From: Bacteroidetes bacterium B1(2017)
Lineage (GTDB): Bacteria > Bacteroidota > Bacteroidia > UKL13-3
NCBI GenBank assembly: GCA_002256395.1
Contig: NKJG01000004.1
Coordinates: 124,001 to 188,000, forward strand
DNA: 64,000 bases
Direction of reading: 5' to 3'
In this document: one piece after another, positions 26,590 to 36,390 of the stretch
Numbering within the stretch: the stretch's first letter is position 1
How the letters are laid out: each line of letters opens with the position of its first letter
The notes under the pieces: generated by a model
Told to the model about the DNA's origin: nothing
Seen by the model: the letters and a program-made list of their open reading frames with translations, nothing else
Databases searched by the model: none
Translations under genes and position numbers: made by a program

Positions 26590-28218
26590 ATGAACGGTTT
26601 TTTTAAAGTGCCAGTTCCGGTAAATGAGCCGGTTTTAAATTATGCTCCAGGAAGTCAAGAACGCAAAGCATTAAAAGATGCCTTGCAAGATGCAAGAAGC
26701 CAACAATTGGATATACCAATGTACATTGGTTCTGAGGAGGTAAGAAGTGGGAATACCATGGATTTGCGTCCGCCACACGACCATCAACACCTATTAGGGA
26801 AATTTCATGTAAGTGATGCTTCTCATGTAACCCAAGCAATACAGGTTGCCTTGGCTGCAAAGCCAAAATGGGAAGCCTTAAGTTGGGAACAAAGAGCTGC
26901 CATATTTTTAAAAGCGGCCGATTTAATAGCTGGACCTTATAGAGCAAAATTAAATGCCGCTACTATGTTGGGTCAGAGCAAAAATGCCTACCAAGCAGAA
27001 ATTGATAGCGCCTGTGAAATCATTGATTTTTTAAGATTCAATGTCTATTTCATGAGCCAAATTTATTCTGAGCAACCTCAATCTGCAAAAGGTATTTGGA
27101 ATAGAATTGAATACCGTCCATTAGAAGGTTTTATTTATGCTTTAACTCCCTTTAATTTTACTGCTATTGCAGGTAATTTGCCTGCTTCTGCGGCAATGAT
27201 GGGTAATGTAGTTGTTTGGAAGCCAAGTAATACTCAAGTTTATTCGGCCAATGTATTGATGGAAATATTTAAGCAAGCAGGTGTGCCTGATGGAGTAATT
27301 AATTTAATTTATCCAAGCGGACCAGTTGCTGCGGAGGTAATTTTTAACCATGCCGATTTTGCGGGTATTCACTTTACAGGCTCAACAGGTGTATTCCAAA
27401 GTATTTGGAAAACCATAGGTAATAATATACATAAATTTAAAACCTACCCTCGTATTGTTGGTGAAACAGGAGGGAAAGATTTTATCATTGCCCATTCTTC
27501 GGCTCATGTAGATACTGTTGTTACGGCCTTGGTTAGAGGTTCGTTTGAGTATCAAGGTCAAAAATGTTCGGCTGCATCTAGAGCTTATATTCCTTCAAAT
27601 ATGTGGGAAGAGGTGAGAACTAAATTGGTGAAAGAAATGGCTACCTTTAGTGTTGGTCCGGTGGAAGATTTTAGAAATTTTGTGAATGCTGTTATTGATG
27701 AGAAATCATTCGATAAATTGGCTCAATATATTGATAATGCTAAGAAAGATCCATCATGTGAAATTATTGCTGGTGGTACTTATGATAAATCAAAGGGCTG
27801 GTTTATTGACCCAACAGTTATTGTAACTAAAGATCCTAAATACACCACTATGTGCGAAGAGTTATTTGGACCTGTTCTAACACTTTATGTATATGAAGCA
27901 AATGAGTTTGAAGCAGCTTTAGACTTAGTAGATAGTACTTCTGAATACGCATTAACGGGGGCTGTATTGGCTCAAGATAGATACGCCGTTGAATTGGCTA
28001 CTTGGAAGTTGAGAAACTCTGCCGGTAATTTTTACATTAATGACAAACCAACAGGAGCCGTTGTAGGACAGCAGCCATTTGGTGGTGCTAGAGCTAGTGG
28101 TACCAATGATAAGGCGGGTGCGATGATTAATTTAATGCGTTGGGTTAGTCTTCGAACGATTAAAGAAACATTTGTGCCGCCAGTGCGCTACGAATATGAT
28201 TTTATGAAGGAAGCTTAG
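26590..28218 (+). CDS. pruA: L-glutamate gamma-semialdehyde (1-pyrroline-5-carboxylate) dehydrogenase
   Basis: A 542-residue aldehyde dehydrogenase that oxidises glutamate semialdehyde to glutamate with NAD in proline and arginine breakdown. The catalytic Cys326 lies in QGQKCSAAS and the general base Glu292 in GETGGKD. The NAD-binding FTGSTGVF and the C-terminal FGGARASGTNDKAG are as expected for the P5CDH type. It has its own promoter box and a strong terminator. The monofunctional length (no proline dehydrogenase domain) is normal for this phylum. Confidence 0.96.
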   Translation: MNGFFKVPVPVNEPVLNYAPGSQERKALKDALQDARSQQLDIPMYIGSEEVRSGNTMDLRPPHDHQHLLGKFHVSDASHVTQAIQVALAAKPKWEALSWEQRAAIFLKAADLIAGPYRAKLNAATMLGQSKNAYQAEIDSACEIIDFLRFNVYFMSQIYSEQPQSAKGIWNRIEYRPLEGFIYALTPFNFTAIAGNLPASAAMMGNVVVWKPSNTQVYSANVLMEIFKQAGVPDGVINLIYPSGPVAAEVIFNHADFAGIHFTGSTGVFQSIWKTIGNNIHKFKTYPRIVGETGGKDFIIAHSSAHVDTVVTALVRGSFEYQGQKCSAASRAYIPSNMWEEVRTKLVKEMATFSVGPVEDFRNFVNAVIDEKSFDKLAQYIDNAKKDPSCEIIAGGTYDKSKGWFIDPTVIVTKDPKYTTMCEELFGPVLTLYVYEANEFEAALDLVDSTSEYALTGAVLAQDRYAVELATWKLRNSAGNFYINDKPTGAVVGQQPFGGARASGTNDKAGAMINLMRWVSLRTIKETFVPPVRYEYDFMKEA

Positions 28219-28231
28219 TCTTTAAATAAAT

Positions 28232-28264
28232 AAAAAAACGCCAGCTAAACCCTGGCGTTTTTTT
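28232..28264 (+). terminator. Rho-independent terminator after pruA
   Basis: AACGCCAG and CTGGCGTT arms with a 7-base loop and A-run/T-run flanks. The T-run overlaps the start of the ribD upstream region. Confidence 0.92.
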
Positions 28265-28303
28265 ATGGCTTTTATTTCTAAACCTATTTGTAAATTGCTG
28301 CCC

Positions 28304-29356
28304 ATGAATGTCCATTTGAAATACATGCGTAGGTGTCTGGAATTAGCCCGGTTAGGTGCCGGTACTGTATCTCCAAATCCTATGGTTGGTTCGGTAATTG
28401 TTTTGGATGATAAAATAATTGGTGAAGGCTGGCACAAGCAATATGGCCAAGCTCATGCCGAGGTGAATGCTATTGAATCTGTCAAGGACATCGCCCTATT
28501 GTCCAGATCAACAATATACGTGAACCTTGAGCCATGTGCTCATTTTGGAAAAACACCTCCTTGTGCGCAGTTAATAATCAAGAGTAAAATTAAACGGGTT
28601 GTGGTTGGAATGCTTGACCCAAACCCGCTTGTTGCAGGCAAAGGAATAGAACTTTTAAGAGAAGCAGGTGTGGAGGTTATTTGCCCCGTTTTAGAGTTAG
28701 AATGTGCCAATTTAAATAAACGTTTTTTATGTTATATAAAAAACAAAAGACCCTATGTAATTCTTAAATGGGCACAAACTGCAAATGGATATTTATCACC
28801 CGATGCAAACAAAATGAGTGCAGAACAATTTGAGCAAGAAAGACATATAACAGGTTTTTTAATTCAAAAATTGGTTCACAAATGGAGAACACAGGAAGAT
28901 GCAATTATGGTTGCAACTAATACTGCCTTAACAGATAATCCTGCATTAAATGCTAGGGCATGGGAAGGTAGAGCACCAGCTCGAATTTTGTTGGATCAAC
29001 ATTTACGCTTGCCAAAAACGCTTAAACTATTTGATAACTCCCAAGTAACTTTCGTAATTAATGGTATTCAAGAAAAGTTAGATGGTCAAACCGTTTATGT
29101 GAAAGTTGACTTTGCAGGAAATTGGTTTGAAGAAATGCTTAATAGGTTATATGAATATAAGATTCAGAGTATTGTTATTGAGGGAGGGGCTACCTTCTTA
29201 AATTTTCTTATTGATGAAAATTTATGGGATGAAGCGATTGTTTTTTACGCGCCTAAAAACATTTCTGATGGAATCAAAGCTCCAGCTATTTCAGGCAAAA
29301 TAATTCAAACAGAAACGGTAGACCAAATGAACTTAATACAATACCAAAACGTATGA
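28304..29356 (+). CDS. ribD: Riboflavin biosynthesis protein RibD (deaminase/reductase)
   Basis: A 350-residue bifunctional enzyme. I start it at the ATG at 28304 (Met-Asn-Val-His-Leu-Lys-Tyr-Met-Arg-Arg) rather than at 28265, which lies in the terminator of pruA. The deaminase domain shows SPNPMVGSV, HAEV (zinc His and catalytic Glu) and PCAHFGKTPPC (zinc Cys). The reductase domain begins near residue 150 with RPYVILKWAQTANGY. It converts diaminohydroxyphosphoribosylaminopyrimidine to the ribitylaminouracil phosphate precursor. It overlaps the EamA transporter gene by 4 bases. Confidence 0.96.
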   Translation: MNVHLKYMRRCLELARLGAGTVSPNPMVGSVIVLDDKIIGEGWHKQYGQAHAEVNAIESVKDIALLSRSTIYVNLEPCAHFGKTPPCAQLIIKSKIKRVVVGMLDPNPLVAGKGIELLREAGVEVICPVLELECANLNKRFLCYIKNKRPYVILKWAQTANGYLSPDANKMSAEQFEQERHITGFLIQKLVHKWRTQEDAIMVATNTALTDNPALNARAWEGRAPARILLDQHLRLPKTLKLFDNSQVTFVINGIQEKLDGQTVYVKVDFAGNWFEEMLNRLYEYKIQSIVIEGGATFLNFLIDENLWDEAIVFYAPKNISDGIKAPAISGKIIQTETVDQMNLIQYQNV

Positions 29357-30213
29357 TTTTATTATTATTAAGTATATTATTTTCTACCATTACGGTTAGC
29401 TTTTTTAAGGTTTTTGAAATTAAAAAAGTGGATACTTTTCAAGCTATAATTGCCAATTATTTAACATGCGGAATTATAGGTTTATTTTACTCAGAACACG
29501 CAGTTTGGAGCTCAGAGGTGTTACATTCTGATTGGCTTGGTTTAGCTTTTTTATTAGGTTTATTATTTATTAGTATTTTTTATTGCATTGCTCTAACAGC
29601 CCAACAGATAAGTGTTTCGGCGAGTATGGTGGCTGCTAAATTATCGGTTGTTGTTCCTGTATTACTTGCTTGGTTTCTTTACCAAGAATCATTAAGTGCC
29701 TTAAAAATTGCAGGTATTTTCATATCCTTATTAGCTGTATATTTTATTAGTAAAAAATCTGGTGTAGGTTCGAACCAAAAGACGCTATTATGGTTTTTGC
29801 CTATTTTGGTTTTTATAGGAAGTGGCTCAATTGATAGTATCCTAAATTATTTAGAACAACACTTTATACCTCCATATTCTGCCGATGAAATAGTTACCTC
29901 AGCCTTTTCTTTTGCCTTTCTTACTGGGTTAATTTGGATGGCCATTTCTATTGCTTTAAAAAAGATGAAGCTAAGTCTTAAATCTCTGTTGTGGGGCGTT
30001 TTTCTTGGTGTTCCCAATTATTTTAGCATGTATTTCTTGGTAAAAACATTAGGAGTTTTTCCGGCTACTTTTATTTTTCCAATTAATAATATTGGTATAG
30101 TGGCTTTCTCTACTTTACTAGCCTTATTGTTTTTCAAAGAAAAGTTGAGCAAGCAAAATTACATTGGCTTAGGCTTATCTATTTTGGCTATTCTGTTAAT
30201 TTCACTTTCATGA
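29353..30213 (+). CDS. EamA/DMT family inner-membrane transporter
   Basis: A 286-residue protein with about ten hydrophobic segments in two EamA-like halves; the second half ends AILLISLS. It belongs to the drug/metabolite transporter superfamily, which moves amino acids, nucleosides or other small molecules. The substrate is not evident. The start overlaps the ribD stop by 4 bases and its stop overlaps the yigZ start by 4 bases (ATGA in both cases), so the three genes are translated together. A link to riboflavin transport is possible but unsupported. Confidence 0.87.
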   Translation: MILLLLSILFSTITVSFFKVFEIKKVDTFQAIIANYLTCGIIGLFYSEHAVWSSEVLHSDWLGLAFLLGLLFISIFYCIALTAQQISVSASMVAAKLSVVVPVLLAWFLYQESLSALKIAGIFISLLAVYFISKKSGVGSNQKTLLWFLPILVFIGSGSIDSILNYLEQHFIPPYSADEIVTSAFSFAFLTGLIWMAISIALKKMKLSLKSLLWGVFLGVPNYFSMYFLVKTLGVFPATFIFPINNIGIVAFSTLLALLFFKEKLSKQNYIGLGLSILAILLISLS

Positions 30214-30830
30214 GTTTGCCCGATTCGTTTTTTACCATCCAATCTCCTGCCAAGGGTGAGTTTAAAGATAAAGGAAGTAAGTTTTTAGCATTTGCAATTC
30301 CAATTGTAGATGAAGACCAGGCTAAGGAGGAACTTAAAAATTTAAGAAAAGAACATTATGCTGCTGCACATGTTTGTTGGGCCTATGTTATTGGTTGCAA
30401 TGGCGAAATTGAAAAAAGCTCGGATGATAGAGAGCCTTCTGGAACCGCAGGAAAACCAATTTTAAGAGTTCTACTCGAAAAAAAATTGACCTTCGTGTTA
30501 ATTGCCGTTGTAAGGTATTTTGGAGGGAAATTATTAGGTGTACCGGGTTTAATTCAAGCTTATGGAGAAGCCGCAAAGGACTCAATTCTGAATAGCCAAA
30601 TGCTCGAACGCAAAGTATATTATAGGGTCTTTCAAGCCTGTGAATTTGAACGTCAACATGAAATTATTAGAATTGGGAAACAGAATCAATTAAAATTTTT
30701 CCCCGATTATTTTGAGTCTAACCCAGGAATTACAATAGATATCCCTCCCTCAAGTAAAGAAATGGTAACAGAATCATTAAACTTATATGGCTTAGCATCC
30801 TTTATTGAGTTGGAAGTGATATTTTCGTAA
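30210..30830 (+). CDS. YigZ/IMPACT family protein
   Basis: A 206-residue protein with the UPF0029/IMPACT N-terminal domain: SKFLAFAIPI, the SSDDREPSGTAGKPIL motif (about residue 70), and VVRYFGGKLLGVPGLI. A C-terminal ferredoxin-like DUF1949 domain follows. Eukaryotic IMPACT inhibits GCN2; bacterial YigZ has been linked to RNA or stress functions without a settled role. It is the last gene of the ribD-EamA-yigZ operon. Confidence 0.92.
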   Translation: MSLPDSFFTIQSPAKGEFKDKGSKFLAFAIPIVDEDQAKEELKNLRKEHYAAAHVCWAYVIGCNGEIEKSSDDREPSGTAGKPILRVLLEKKLTFVLIAVVRYFGGKLLGVPGLIQAYGEAAKDSILNSQMLERKVYYRVFQACEFERQHEIIRIGKQNQLKFFPDYFESNPGITIDIPPSSKEMVTESLNLYGLASFIELEVIFS

Positions 30831-30851
30831 ACATATTAGCAAACACATCCT

Positions 30852-32594
30852 ATGAAGGCAAAATATTGGTTTAGTTTTTTATTTTTTGTACAGGTTGTTT
30901 TAGGTTCAAACCTAAAGGCCCAAGAAAATAAGGTTTCCTCCTCCGAGAATTCCAATTGGAGAGATCAAGCCTTAAGTCAAATTACAACTCAATTCCCTTG
31001 GTTGCTTCAAAATCAAAATGGTTTGCTTTTGCAAAGTGAACGTAGAAGTGAAATTGGATCGCATTTTTTGTTTGCTCAAATGCATCAAGGAATACTAGTT
31101 TATGGAGGGGATGTAAAAATTAATCTCAGTTTATCAGGTAAAGTCTTAAGTGTTTTTAGTAATCTTAAACCTATTTATGAATTACTTCCTACAAATACTT
31201 TAGCAGTTGGTTCGAACCAAGATAAGAAAGCCTATTTATTAATAGGTAGCGAATGGTTACCTTGTATTGTTAAGGTTGAACCTAATAATAATAGAGAGTT
31301 GGTTGAGAATGTTTATAACAGAGACAATGCGCTCATTCAATCTAGAATGCTAGATTTGTTTGCCCGAAAAGATTCTTTGGTTCCAAGCAAAGTTTTTAAC
31401 CCTGATCCACTTACTACTGCTCAAAAAACTTACGGACAGGATGGTATTTATAAAAACAATGGTGGTGCCGATGCTAGTGAACTAAATGCTGAAAGGAAAG
31501 TAAAGAACATCACATTAGGTTTTAGTAACGATACGTTTTATGCTTCTTCCTCCTTCGCAGTAATTAAGGATCTCGAATCTCCAACTCAAACCGTATTTCA
31601 GTCCACCTCCGCTAATTTTAATTTTACCAGAAGTCAAAGTGAGTTTAGAGAAATGAATTGCCTTTACCATATAGAACAATTAAGAACCTATTTAACTTCA
31701 ATTAATTTACCTCTTACGGGTATGAAACCACTTTTGGTTGATCCAACTGCCTATCAAGGGCAAGATCAATCTCGTTTTTCATTTACAGATAAAGGTGAGC
31801 CTGCATTATTTTTTGGTACTGGTGGTGTTCCGGATGCCGAAGATGCAGATGTAATTACACATGAATATACGCATGGTATTTCTAATTTTATTGCTCCCAA
31901 TACGACCAGTGGTTCTGAGCGCTTAGCTGTTGAAGAAGCCAATTGCGATTTTATGGCTTGCCAATATTCCAAGGCCATTAGTGCCTATAATTGGCGTTGG
32001 GTGTTTAATTGGGATGGACATAATGAGTTTTGGTCGGGACGAAATGCGAATAGCAAAAATGTTTACCCAACGGATTTAAGTAGCAGCGATTATTACCAAT
32101 CTTCGCTCATTTGGAGTAGCATGCTAAATGATATTAGTGAAGATATTGGTAGAGAAGTTACTACTCGTTTATTGCTTACCTCCATGTACAGTTATAATAA
32201 TAACCAAACCATGCAAGAGATGGCAAATTTATTAGCAGAAGCAGATAGTATTGTTTATGGTTATGAACATATACCTGCCCTAACTACTAGGTTTACCGAA
32301 AGAGGATTTTCTATTCGAACTGGTTTATTGGAAACATTTGAAAAAATTGTTGGATTGCAAGTCATAAATAGTGAAGAGTTTGCTAAAGGTACTGGCTCCT
32401 TAAAGGTTTCAATGGCATCTAACCAAAAGATAAAAGCAGTGCTTTATAATATTATGGGAGAAACAATTCAGGCAGAGAGCAAGTTTGTTTTAGAATATAA
32501 TTTAGCGCCTACAAATTTAAACCCGGGAGTATATTTCTTACATGTAAGCGATGAAAAAGGTCGTACTCAAGTTCTAAAACTTGTAAGGTTATAA
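30852..32594 (+). CDS. Secreted gluzincin metalloprotease (M4/M36-like) with T9SS sorting domain
   Basis: A 580-residue secreted protease. It has a signal peptide (to about residue 24), an FTP-like propeptide region (about 40-140), and a zinc domain with HEYTH (H337, H341). The third ligand is probably the Glu in EEANCD near residue 361. This motif spacing fits gluzincins; the ITHEYTHG surroundings resemble M36 fungalysins and the family could also be a divergent M4. The last 75 residues form a T9SS type A sorting domain (LNPGVYFLHV). It probably digests extracellular protein. Confidence 0.85.
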   Translation: MKAKYWFSFLFFVQVVLGSNLKAQENKVSSSENSNWRDQALSQITTQFPWLLQNQNGLLLQSERRSEIGSHFLFAQMHQGILVYGGDVKINLSLSGKVLSVFSNLKPIYELLPTNTLAVGSNQDKKAYLLIGSEWLPCIVKVEPNNNRELVENVYNRDNALIQSRMLDLFARKDSLVPSKVFNPDPLTTAQKTYGQDGIYKNNGGADASELNAERKVKNITLGFSNDTFYASSSFAVIKDLESPTQTVFQSTSANFNFTRSQSEFREMNCLYHIEQLRTYLTSINLPLTGMKPLLVDPTAYQGQDQSRFSFTDKGEPALFFGTGGVPDAEDADVITHEYTHGISNFIAPNTTSGSERLAVEEANCDFMACQYSKAISAYNWRWVFNWDGHNEFWSGRNANSKNVYPTDLSSSDYYQSSLIWSSMLNDISEDIGREVTTRLLLTSMYSYNNNQTMQEMANLLAEADSIVYGYEHIPALTTRFTERGFSIRTGLLETFEKIVGLQVINSEEFAKGTGSLKVSMASNQKIKAVLYNIMGETIQAESKFVLEYNLAPTNLNPGVYFLHVSDEKGRTQVLKLVRL

Positions 32595-32596
32595 GC

Positions 32597-33664
32597 TTAT
32601 TCGTTTACTAATGCCTCATCGTGCTTTTTGTTGGCTAACTGACCACAAGCTGCATCAATATCTTTACCTCTGCTTCTTCTTACACGTGCAATAATTCCAT
32701 TGCGTTCAAGGTAGGCGCAAAATTGGTCTATCTTTTTAGAATCGGCTTTTTCAAATTTACCATCCCCCGTTGGGTTGTATTCAATTATATTAACCTTGCA
32801 AGGTATTTGTTTGCTAAAATCTAATAATTCCTTAGCATCCTTTAGGCTTTCATTAAAATTATTGAAAGCAATGTATTCAAATGTTACACGTTTACCCGTT
32901 TTGTTGCAAAAGTATTTTAAAGCTTCACCAACGGCTTTTAAATTATTACTTTCATTTATAGGCATTATTTGGTCGCGCTTAATATCATTCGCTGCATGTA
33001 AACTAAGTGCCAGATTAAATTTAACACCATCATCCGCAAGTTTCTTGATCATTTTAGATATGCCCGCTGTAGAAACGGTGATCCTATCAGAACTCATTCC
33101 CAGGCCTTCTGGTGAGGTTATTTTTTCTATTCCTTTTAATACATTGGCATAATTAAGCAAGGGTTCGCCCATTCCCATAAATACAATGTTAGTTAGTGGT
33201 TTGCCATAATGTTGCATGGCCCATCCTTTAATTAAAACTACTTGGTCGTATATTTCATCGGGAGTGAGATTTCGCATGCGCTCCATGGTTCCTGTGGCGC
33301 AAAACTTGCATGTTAGGCTGCAGCCTACTTGTGATGATACGCAAGCTGTCATTCTATCATCAGCTGGAATTAATACTCCTTCTACTAAAAAGCCATCATG
33401 TAATCGAAAGCCACTTTTAATAGTCCCATCATTACTTACTTGCTTATCTTCTACTTTAATTGCTTGAATGACAAATTTCTCTTTCAGCCAATTTCTGGTT
33501 TCAAGATTAATATTGCTCATAGCATCAAAATCTATGGCCGATTTTTTCCAAAGCCATTCGTAAACCTGCTGACCCCTGAAGGCTTTGTCGCCTTTTTGTA
33601 CAAAGGCTTCCTTAAGTTGAGTAAGGCTAAGGCTGCGAATATCTACTTTTTGAATGTCTGTCAT
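32597..33664 (-). CDS. rlmN: 23S rRNA/tRNA adenine-C2 methyltransferase RlmN
   Basis: A 355-residue radical SAM enzyme that methylates C2 of A2503 in 23S rRNA and A37 of some tRNAs. The radical SAM cluster motif CxxxCxxC is at C115, C119, C122 (VGCSLTCKFCATG), and the FMGMGEPLLN motif follows. The methyl-carrying Cys is in RGKDIDAACGQL near the C-terminus. It converges with the metalloprotease (gap of 2 bases). A TATCTTTG promoter box ends 7 bases before the ATG, so the transcript is nearly leaderless. Confidence 0.97.
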   Translation of the reverse strand: MTDIQKVDIRSLSLTQLKEAFVQKGDKAFRGQQVYEWLWKKSAIDFDAMSNINLETRNWLKEKFVIQAIKVEDKQVSNDGTIKSGFRLHDGFLVEGVLIPADDRMTACVSSQVGCSLTCKFCATGTMERMRNLTPDEIYDQVVLIKGWAMQHYGKPLTNIVFMGMGEPLLNYANVLKGIEKITSPEGLGMSSDRITVSTAGISKMIKKLADDGVKFNLALSLHAANDIKRDQIMPINESNNLKAVGEALKYFCNKTGKRVTFEYIAFNNFNESLKDAKELLDFSKQIPCKVNIIEYNPTGDGKFEKADSKKIDQFCAYLERNGIIARVRRSRGKDIDAACGQLANKKHDEALVNE

Positions 33665-33671
33665 ATTGCTT

Positions 33672-33679
33672 CAAAGATA
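33672..33679 (-). promoter_or_regulatory. -7 promoter box of rlmN
   Basis: Minus-strand TATCTTTG ends 7 bases before the start codon, predicting a leader of about 4 bases. Confidence 0.55.
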
Positions 33680-33788
33680 GCCATTAATTAAATATATTTG
33701 AGCCTTGTAAAATGGGGTACATAGAAAATAGATACACGTAAATACACGGTTCAACCTTGCATTTTCTTGGATAGCAAAAAATGAAAAT

Positions 33789-34367
33789 ATGATAATAATT
33801 GGTAATACCTTGGTTTCTGAAGACCTTTTTGATCAGGAGTTTATTTGCAATTTAAGTGCCTGTAAAGGCTCTTGTTGTGTAGAAGGAGATAGTGGTGCAC
33901 CTGTAACAGAAGATGAAAAGAGTATCATTGAACAGGAGTTTGATAAAATAAAGCCCTATTTAGCGGAACCTTCTTTATTAGATATCGAAAAACGAACGGG
34001 TTTTGAAATGGATGAAGATGGAGAGTGGGTTACCACCTGCCTGCCAACAGGTGAGTGTAATTTTGTGAAGAAAGATGAAAATGGCTTGCTTTCTTGTGGA
34101 ATTGAGAAGAGTTTCCTAGCCGGTGAATCCAAAATTAGAAAACCTATTTCTTGTTACCTATATCCTATTCGAGTAATAAAGGTTGGCGATTATGAGGCAT
34201 TAAATTACCATCGTTGGGATATTTGCAAAGCAGCCTGTACTCTTGGTAAACAAGAAAAAGTAGCCGTATATAAGTTTTTGAAAGAACCTCTCATCAGTAA
34301 ATTTGGCCAAGAATGGTATGCCGAATTAGAAGAAATTGCCATAGCTTATAAAGCAGAACAAAAATAA
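33789..34367 (+). CDS. DUF3109 family cysteine-rich protein
   Basis: A 192-residue protein with an early Cys cluster (C20, C25, C29, C30 in CNLSACKGSCC) followed by GAPVTEDE, the DUF3109 start. More Cys occur in CLPTGECNF, SCGIEKSF, SCYLYPIRV and DICKAACTLG, so it has about ten Cys and may hold a metal or iron-sulphur cluster. The family is related to the YkgJ zinc- or iron-cluster proteins. Function is unknown. It stands alone between rlmN (divergent) and nnr. Confidence 0.85.
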   Translation: MIIIGNTLVSEDLFDQEFICNLSACKGSCCVEGDSGAPVTEDEKSIIEQEFDKIKPYLAEPSLLDIEKRTGFEMDEDGEWVTTCLPTGECNFVKKDENGLLSCGIEKSFLAGESKIRKPISCYLYPIRVIKVGDYEALNYHRWDICKAACTLGKQEKVAVYKFLKEPLISKFGQEWYAELEEIAIAYKAEQK

Positions 34368-34388
34368 GTAGTACCTGAAATTTTGTTT

Positions 34389-34396
34389 TACCTTTG
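34389..34396 (+). promoter_or_regulatory. -7 promoter box of nnr, predicting a leaderless mRNA
   Basis: TACCTTTG ends 3 bases before the ATG at 34400. A start site 4 bases after the box falls on the A of ATG. Confidence 0.6.
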
Positions 34397-34399
34397 AGC

Positions 34400-35917
34400 A
34401 TGATAGCACCCATTTTAAGTAGTAGCCAAATTAAACAATGGGATAATTATACCATTGAACAGGATTCCTTAACACGTTTAGGTTTAATGGAGCGGGCTGC
34501 AACAAGATGTTATCATGCCTTAATTAGTCAGTTAGAACTGGAAAATACCTCGCTTGGTTCTAAAACCTTTATGGTGTTTTGTGGCCAGGGTAATAATGGG
34601 GGAGATGGTCTTGTGATTGCCCGTCATTTAAAGAATGCTGGCTATACAGTCCAACTTCATCTACTTTCTTTAAAAGAAATTGGAAGCGAAGATTTCGAAT
34701 TAAATTTAGTGCGCTGCAAAGCAATTGGCATTGAACCGAATTTTATTCAATCAGAGTCGGATTTCCCTTCTATTAGTAAATCAGAAATAGTAATAGATGC
34801 CTTGTTTGGAACGGGCTTAAATGCAGAATTATCTGGACTTAGTTTAGCCTTGGTTCAGCATATAAATGTAAGTAATGCCAATATTATTTCTATTGATTTG
34901 CCAAGTGGCTTATTTGCTGATATTGATTCTTCTTGCACTCAAAACCTGCAAAATGTTATTTATGCAACTAACACCTACTCCTTTGAATTACCGAAGAGTA
35001 GTTTTTTGTTTGCCGAAACAGCTAAATGTGTTGGTGATTTTTATTTGGTAAACATTGATTTATCTCCATCATTTTTAACAACACTTAATAATCCTTGGTT
35101 TTGGCTTAATAAGTTGAATGTGGAGCCAAAATCTAGTTCAAAATTTTCCTATAAATGGCAAAAAGGCCATGCTTTGCTTATTGGAGGTAGTTATGGCAAA
35201 ATAGGTGCTGTTATTTTATCGGCTAAGGCCGCATTGCGCGCTGGTTGTGGTTTAATAAGTACCTTTGTTCCAAGTGTTGGGTATTCAATTATTCAAACAG
35301 CATTTCCTGAGGCAATGATTGAAACTGATGTTGAGCCAAATGAAATAAGAAATTTTCCAAGTATTGAAAAATATTCTGCCATTGGAATTGGTCCTGGTTT
35401 AGGAACTCATTCGGGCACATGCAAGGCCTTTGAAAAGTGGATTTCGCAGCTGGATAAACCTTGTGTAATAGATGCGGATGCCTTAAATATATATGCTAAA
35501 ATTTTAAGTGAAAATAGTTCGTTTGCGTTTCCAAAATATGCCATTCTAACTCCTCATGCCAAAGAGTTTGATAGATTATTTGGGGCTCAACCAAATTCCT
35601 ATGAAAGATTATTAAAGGGAATTGAAATGGCAAAAAAACACTCCTTAATTATTGTTTTGAAAGGGGCCCACACTCAAATTATTTCTCCAAAAGGTGAGGT
35701 GTTTTTTAATGCAACAGGAAATGTTCTACTTGCAACTGCTGGAAGTGGGGATGTACTTACAGGGATAATTACTTCTTACTTAGCTCAAGGGTATTCGCCA
35801 ATTGATGCGGCTTTAAAAGGAGTTTTTACGCATGGTCACCTAGCAGATTCGCTTAAAAATAAAGGCCATAAAAATTGTATTGCAAGCGATTTTATAGAAG
35901 AACTTAAATACCACTAG
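34400..35917 (+). CDS. nnr: Bifunctional NAD(P)H-hydrate epimerase/dehydratase
   Basis: A 505-residue nicotinamide-nucleotide repair enzyme. I start it at the ATG at 34400; a TTG two codons upstream lies within the promoter box. The N-terminal epimerase (YjeF_N) shows GQGNNGGDGLV and DALFGTGLN. The C-terminal dehydratase begins near residue 255 with KGHALLIGGSYGKIG and ends with the nucleotide-binding ATAGSGDVLTG. It epimerises damaged NAD(P)HX and dehydrates the S form. The 3' end overlaps a converging gene by 4 bases. Confidence 0.96.
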   Translation: MIAPILSSSQIKQWDNYTIEQDSLTRLGLMERAATRCYHALISQLELENTSLGSKTFMVFCGQGNNGGDGLVIARHLKNAGYTVQLHLLSLKEIGSEDFELNLVRCKAIGIEPNFIQSESDFPSISKSEIVIDALFGTGLNAELSGLSLALVQHINVSNANIISIDLPSGLFADIDSSCTQNLQNVIYATNTYSFELPKSSFLFAETAKCVGDFYLVNIDLSPSFLTTLNNPWFWLNKLNVEPKSSSKFSYKWQKGHALLIGGSYGKIGAVILSAKAALRAGCGLISTFVPSVGYSIIQTAFPEAMIETDVEPNEIRNFPSIEKYSAIGIGPGLGTHSGTCKAFEKWISQLDKPCVIDADALNIYAKILSENSSFAFPKYAILTPHAKEFDRLFGAQPNSYERLLKGIEMAKKHSLIIVLKGAHTQIISPKGEVFFNATGNVLLATAGSGDVLTGIITSYLAQGYSPIDAALKGVFTHGHLADSLKNKGHKNCIASDFIEELKYH

Positions 35918-36390
35918 GCCGTTAAATTTTCCAATTGTTTTTTATAGTCATATTGCAAATCTTCATGCAATTTTGAACTGTCTTTTATAATTTTCTCAAT
36001 TTGTCTATCAAACAAATTTTCGATTGCTTGGTATTTTTTCCAGTAATGTTTGTATTGTTTTAATTCGCTACAAAAATGGATTAGCAATTCAATTTCTGTT
36101 TGAGGCAATTTGCTATACTGGGCATAAAGCTTAGCTATTCTGAGAGTTTTACGAATATACTTAGTGGTAAAAAACAAACTATTTGTTGGCATTTCAATAA
36201 AGCGAGAACTAATTTCTTCCTTTGCCTTACGAATATATTCTTCCTCATTTTGAACCTCAAATAAAAGATAATGGGCTAGCTCTTTGTTTGTCTTTTTAAA
36301 TTTAGCCAAACGCAAACAAATTTCTATCAACTCTTTTGGATGAAGTTGTTGAAGTTCCTTTTTAATTTCGGCAATACTGCTCGTTTCCAT
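35914..36390 (-). CDS. Conserved hypothetical protein
   Basis: I do not recognise this 158-residue protein beyond its general type. It is highly charged (Lys, Glu), mostly helical by composition, has no signal peptide, and shows repeated LK-x-A/Q heptad-like spacing suggesting a helical bundle or coiled coil. It has two Cys. It is encoded with the dipeptide epimerase: the epimerase stop and its start share one base at 36390. The 3' end overlaps nnr by 4 bases. Coding quality is supported by the tight fit to both neighbours. Confidence 0.7.
   Translation of the reverse strand: METSSIAEIKKELQQLHPKELIEICLRLAKFKKTNKELAHYLLFEVQNEEEYIRKAKEEISSRFIEMPTNSLFFTTKYIRKTLRIAKLYAQYSKLPQTEIELLIHFCSELKQYKHYWKKYQAIENLFDRQIEKIIKDSSKLHEDLQYDYKKQLENLTA

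Noticed and set aside
28219-28303. FMN riboswitch before ribD
   Set aside because: The space is filled by the pruA terminator and only about 40 further bases; no riboswitch-like conserved segments are seen.
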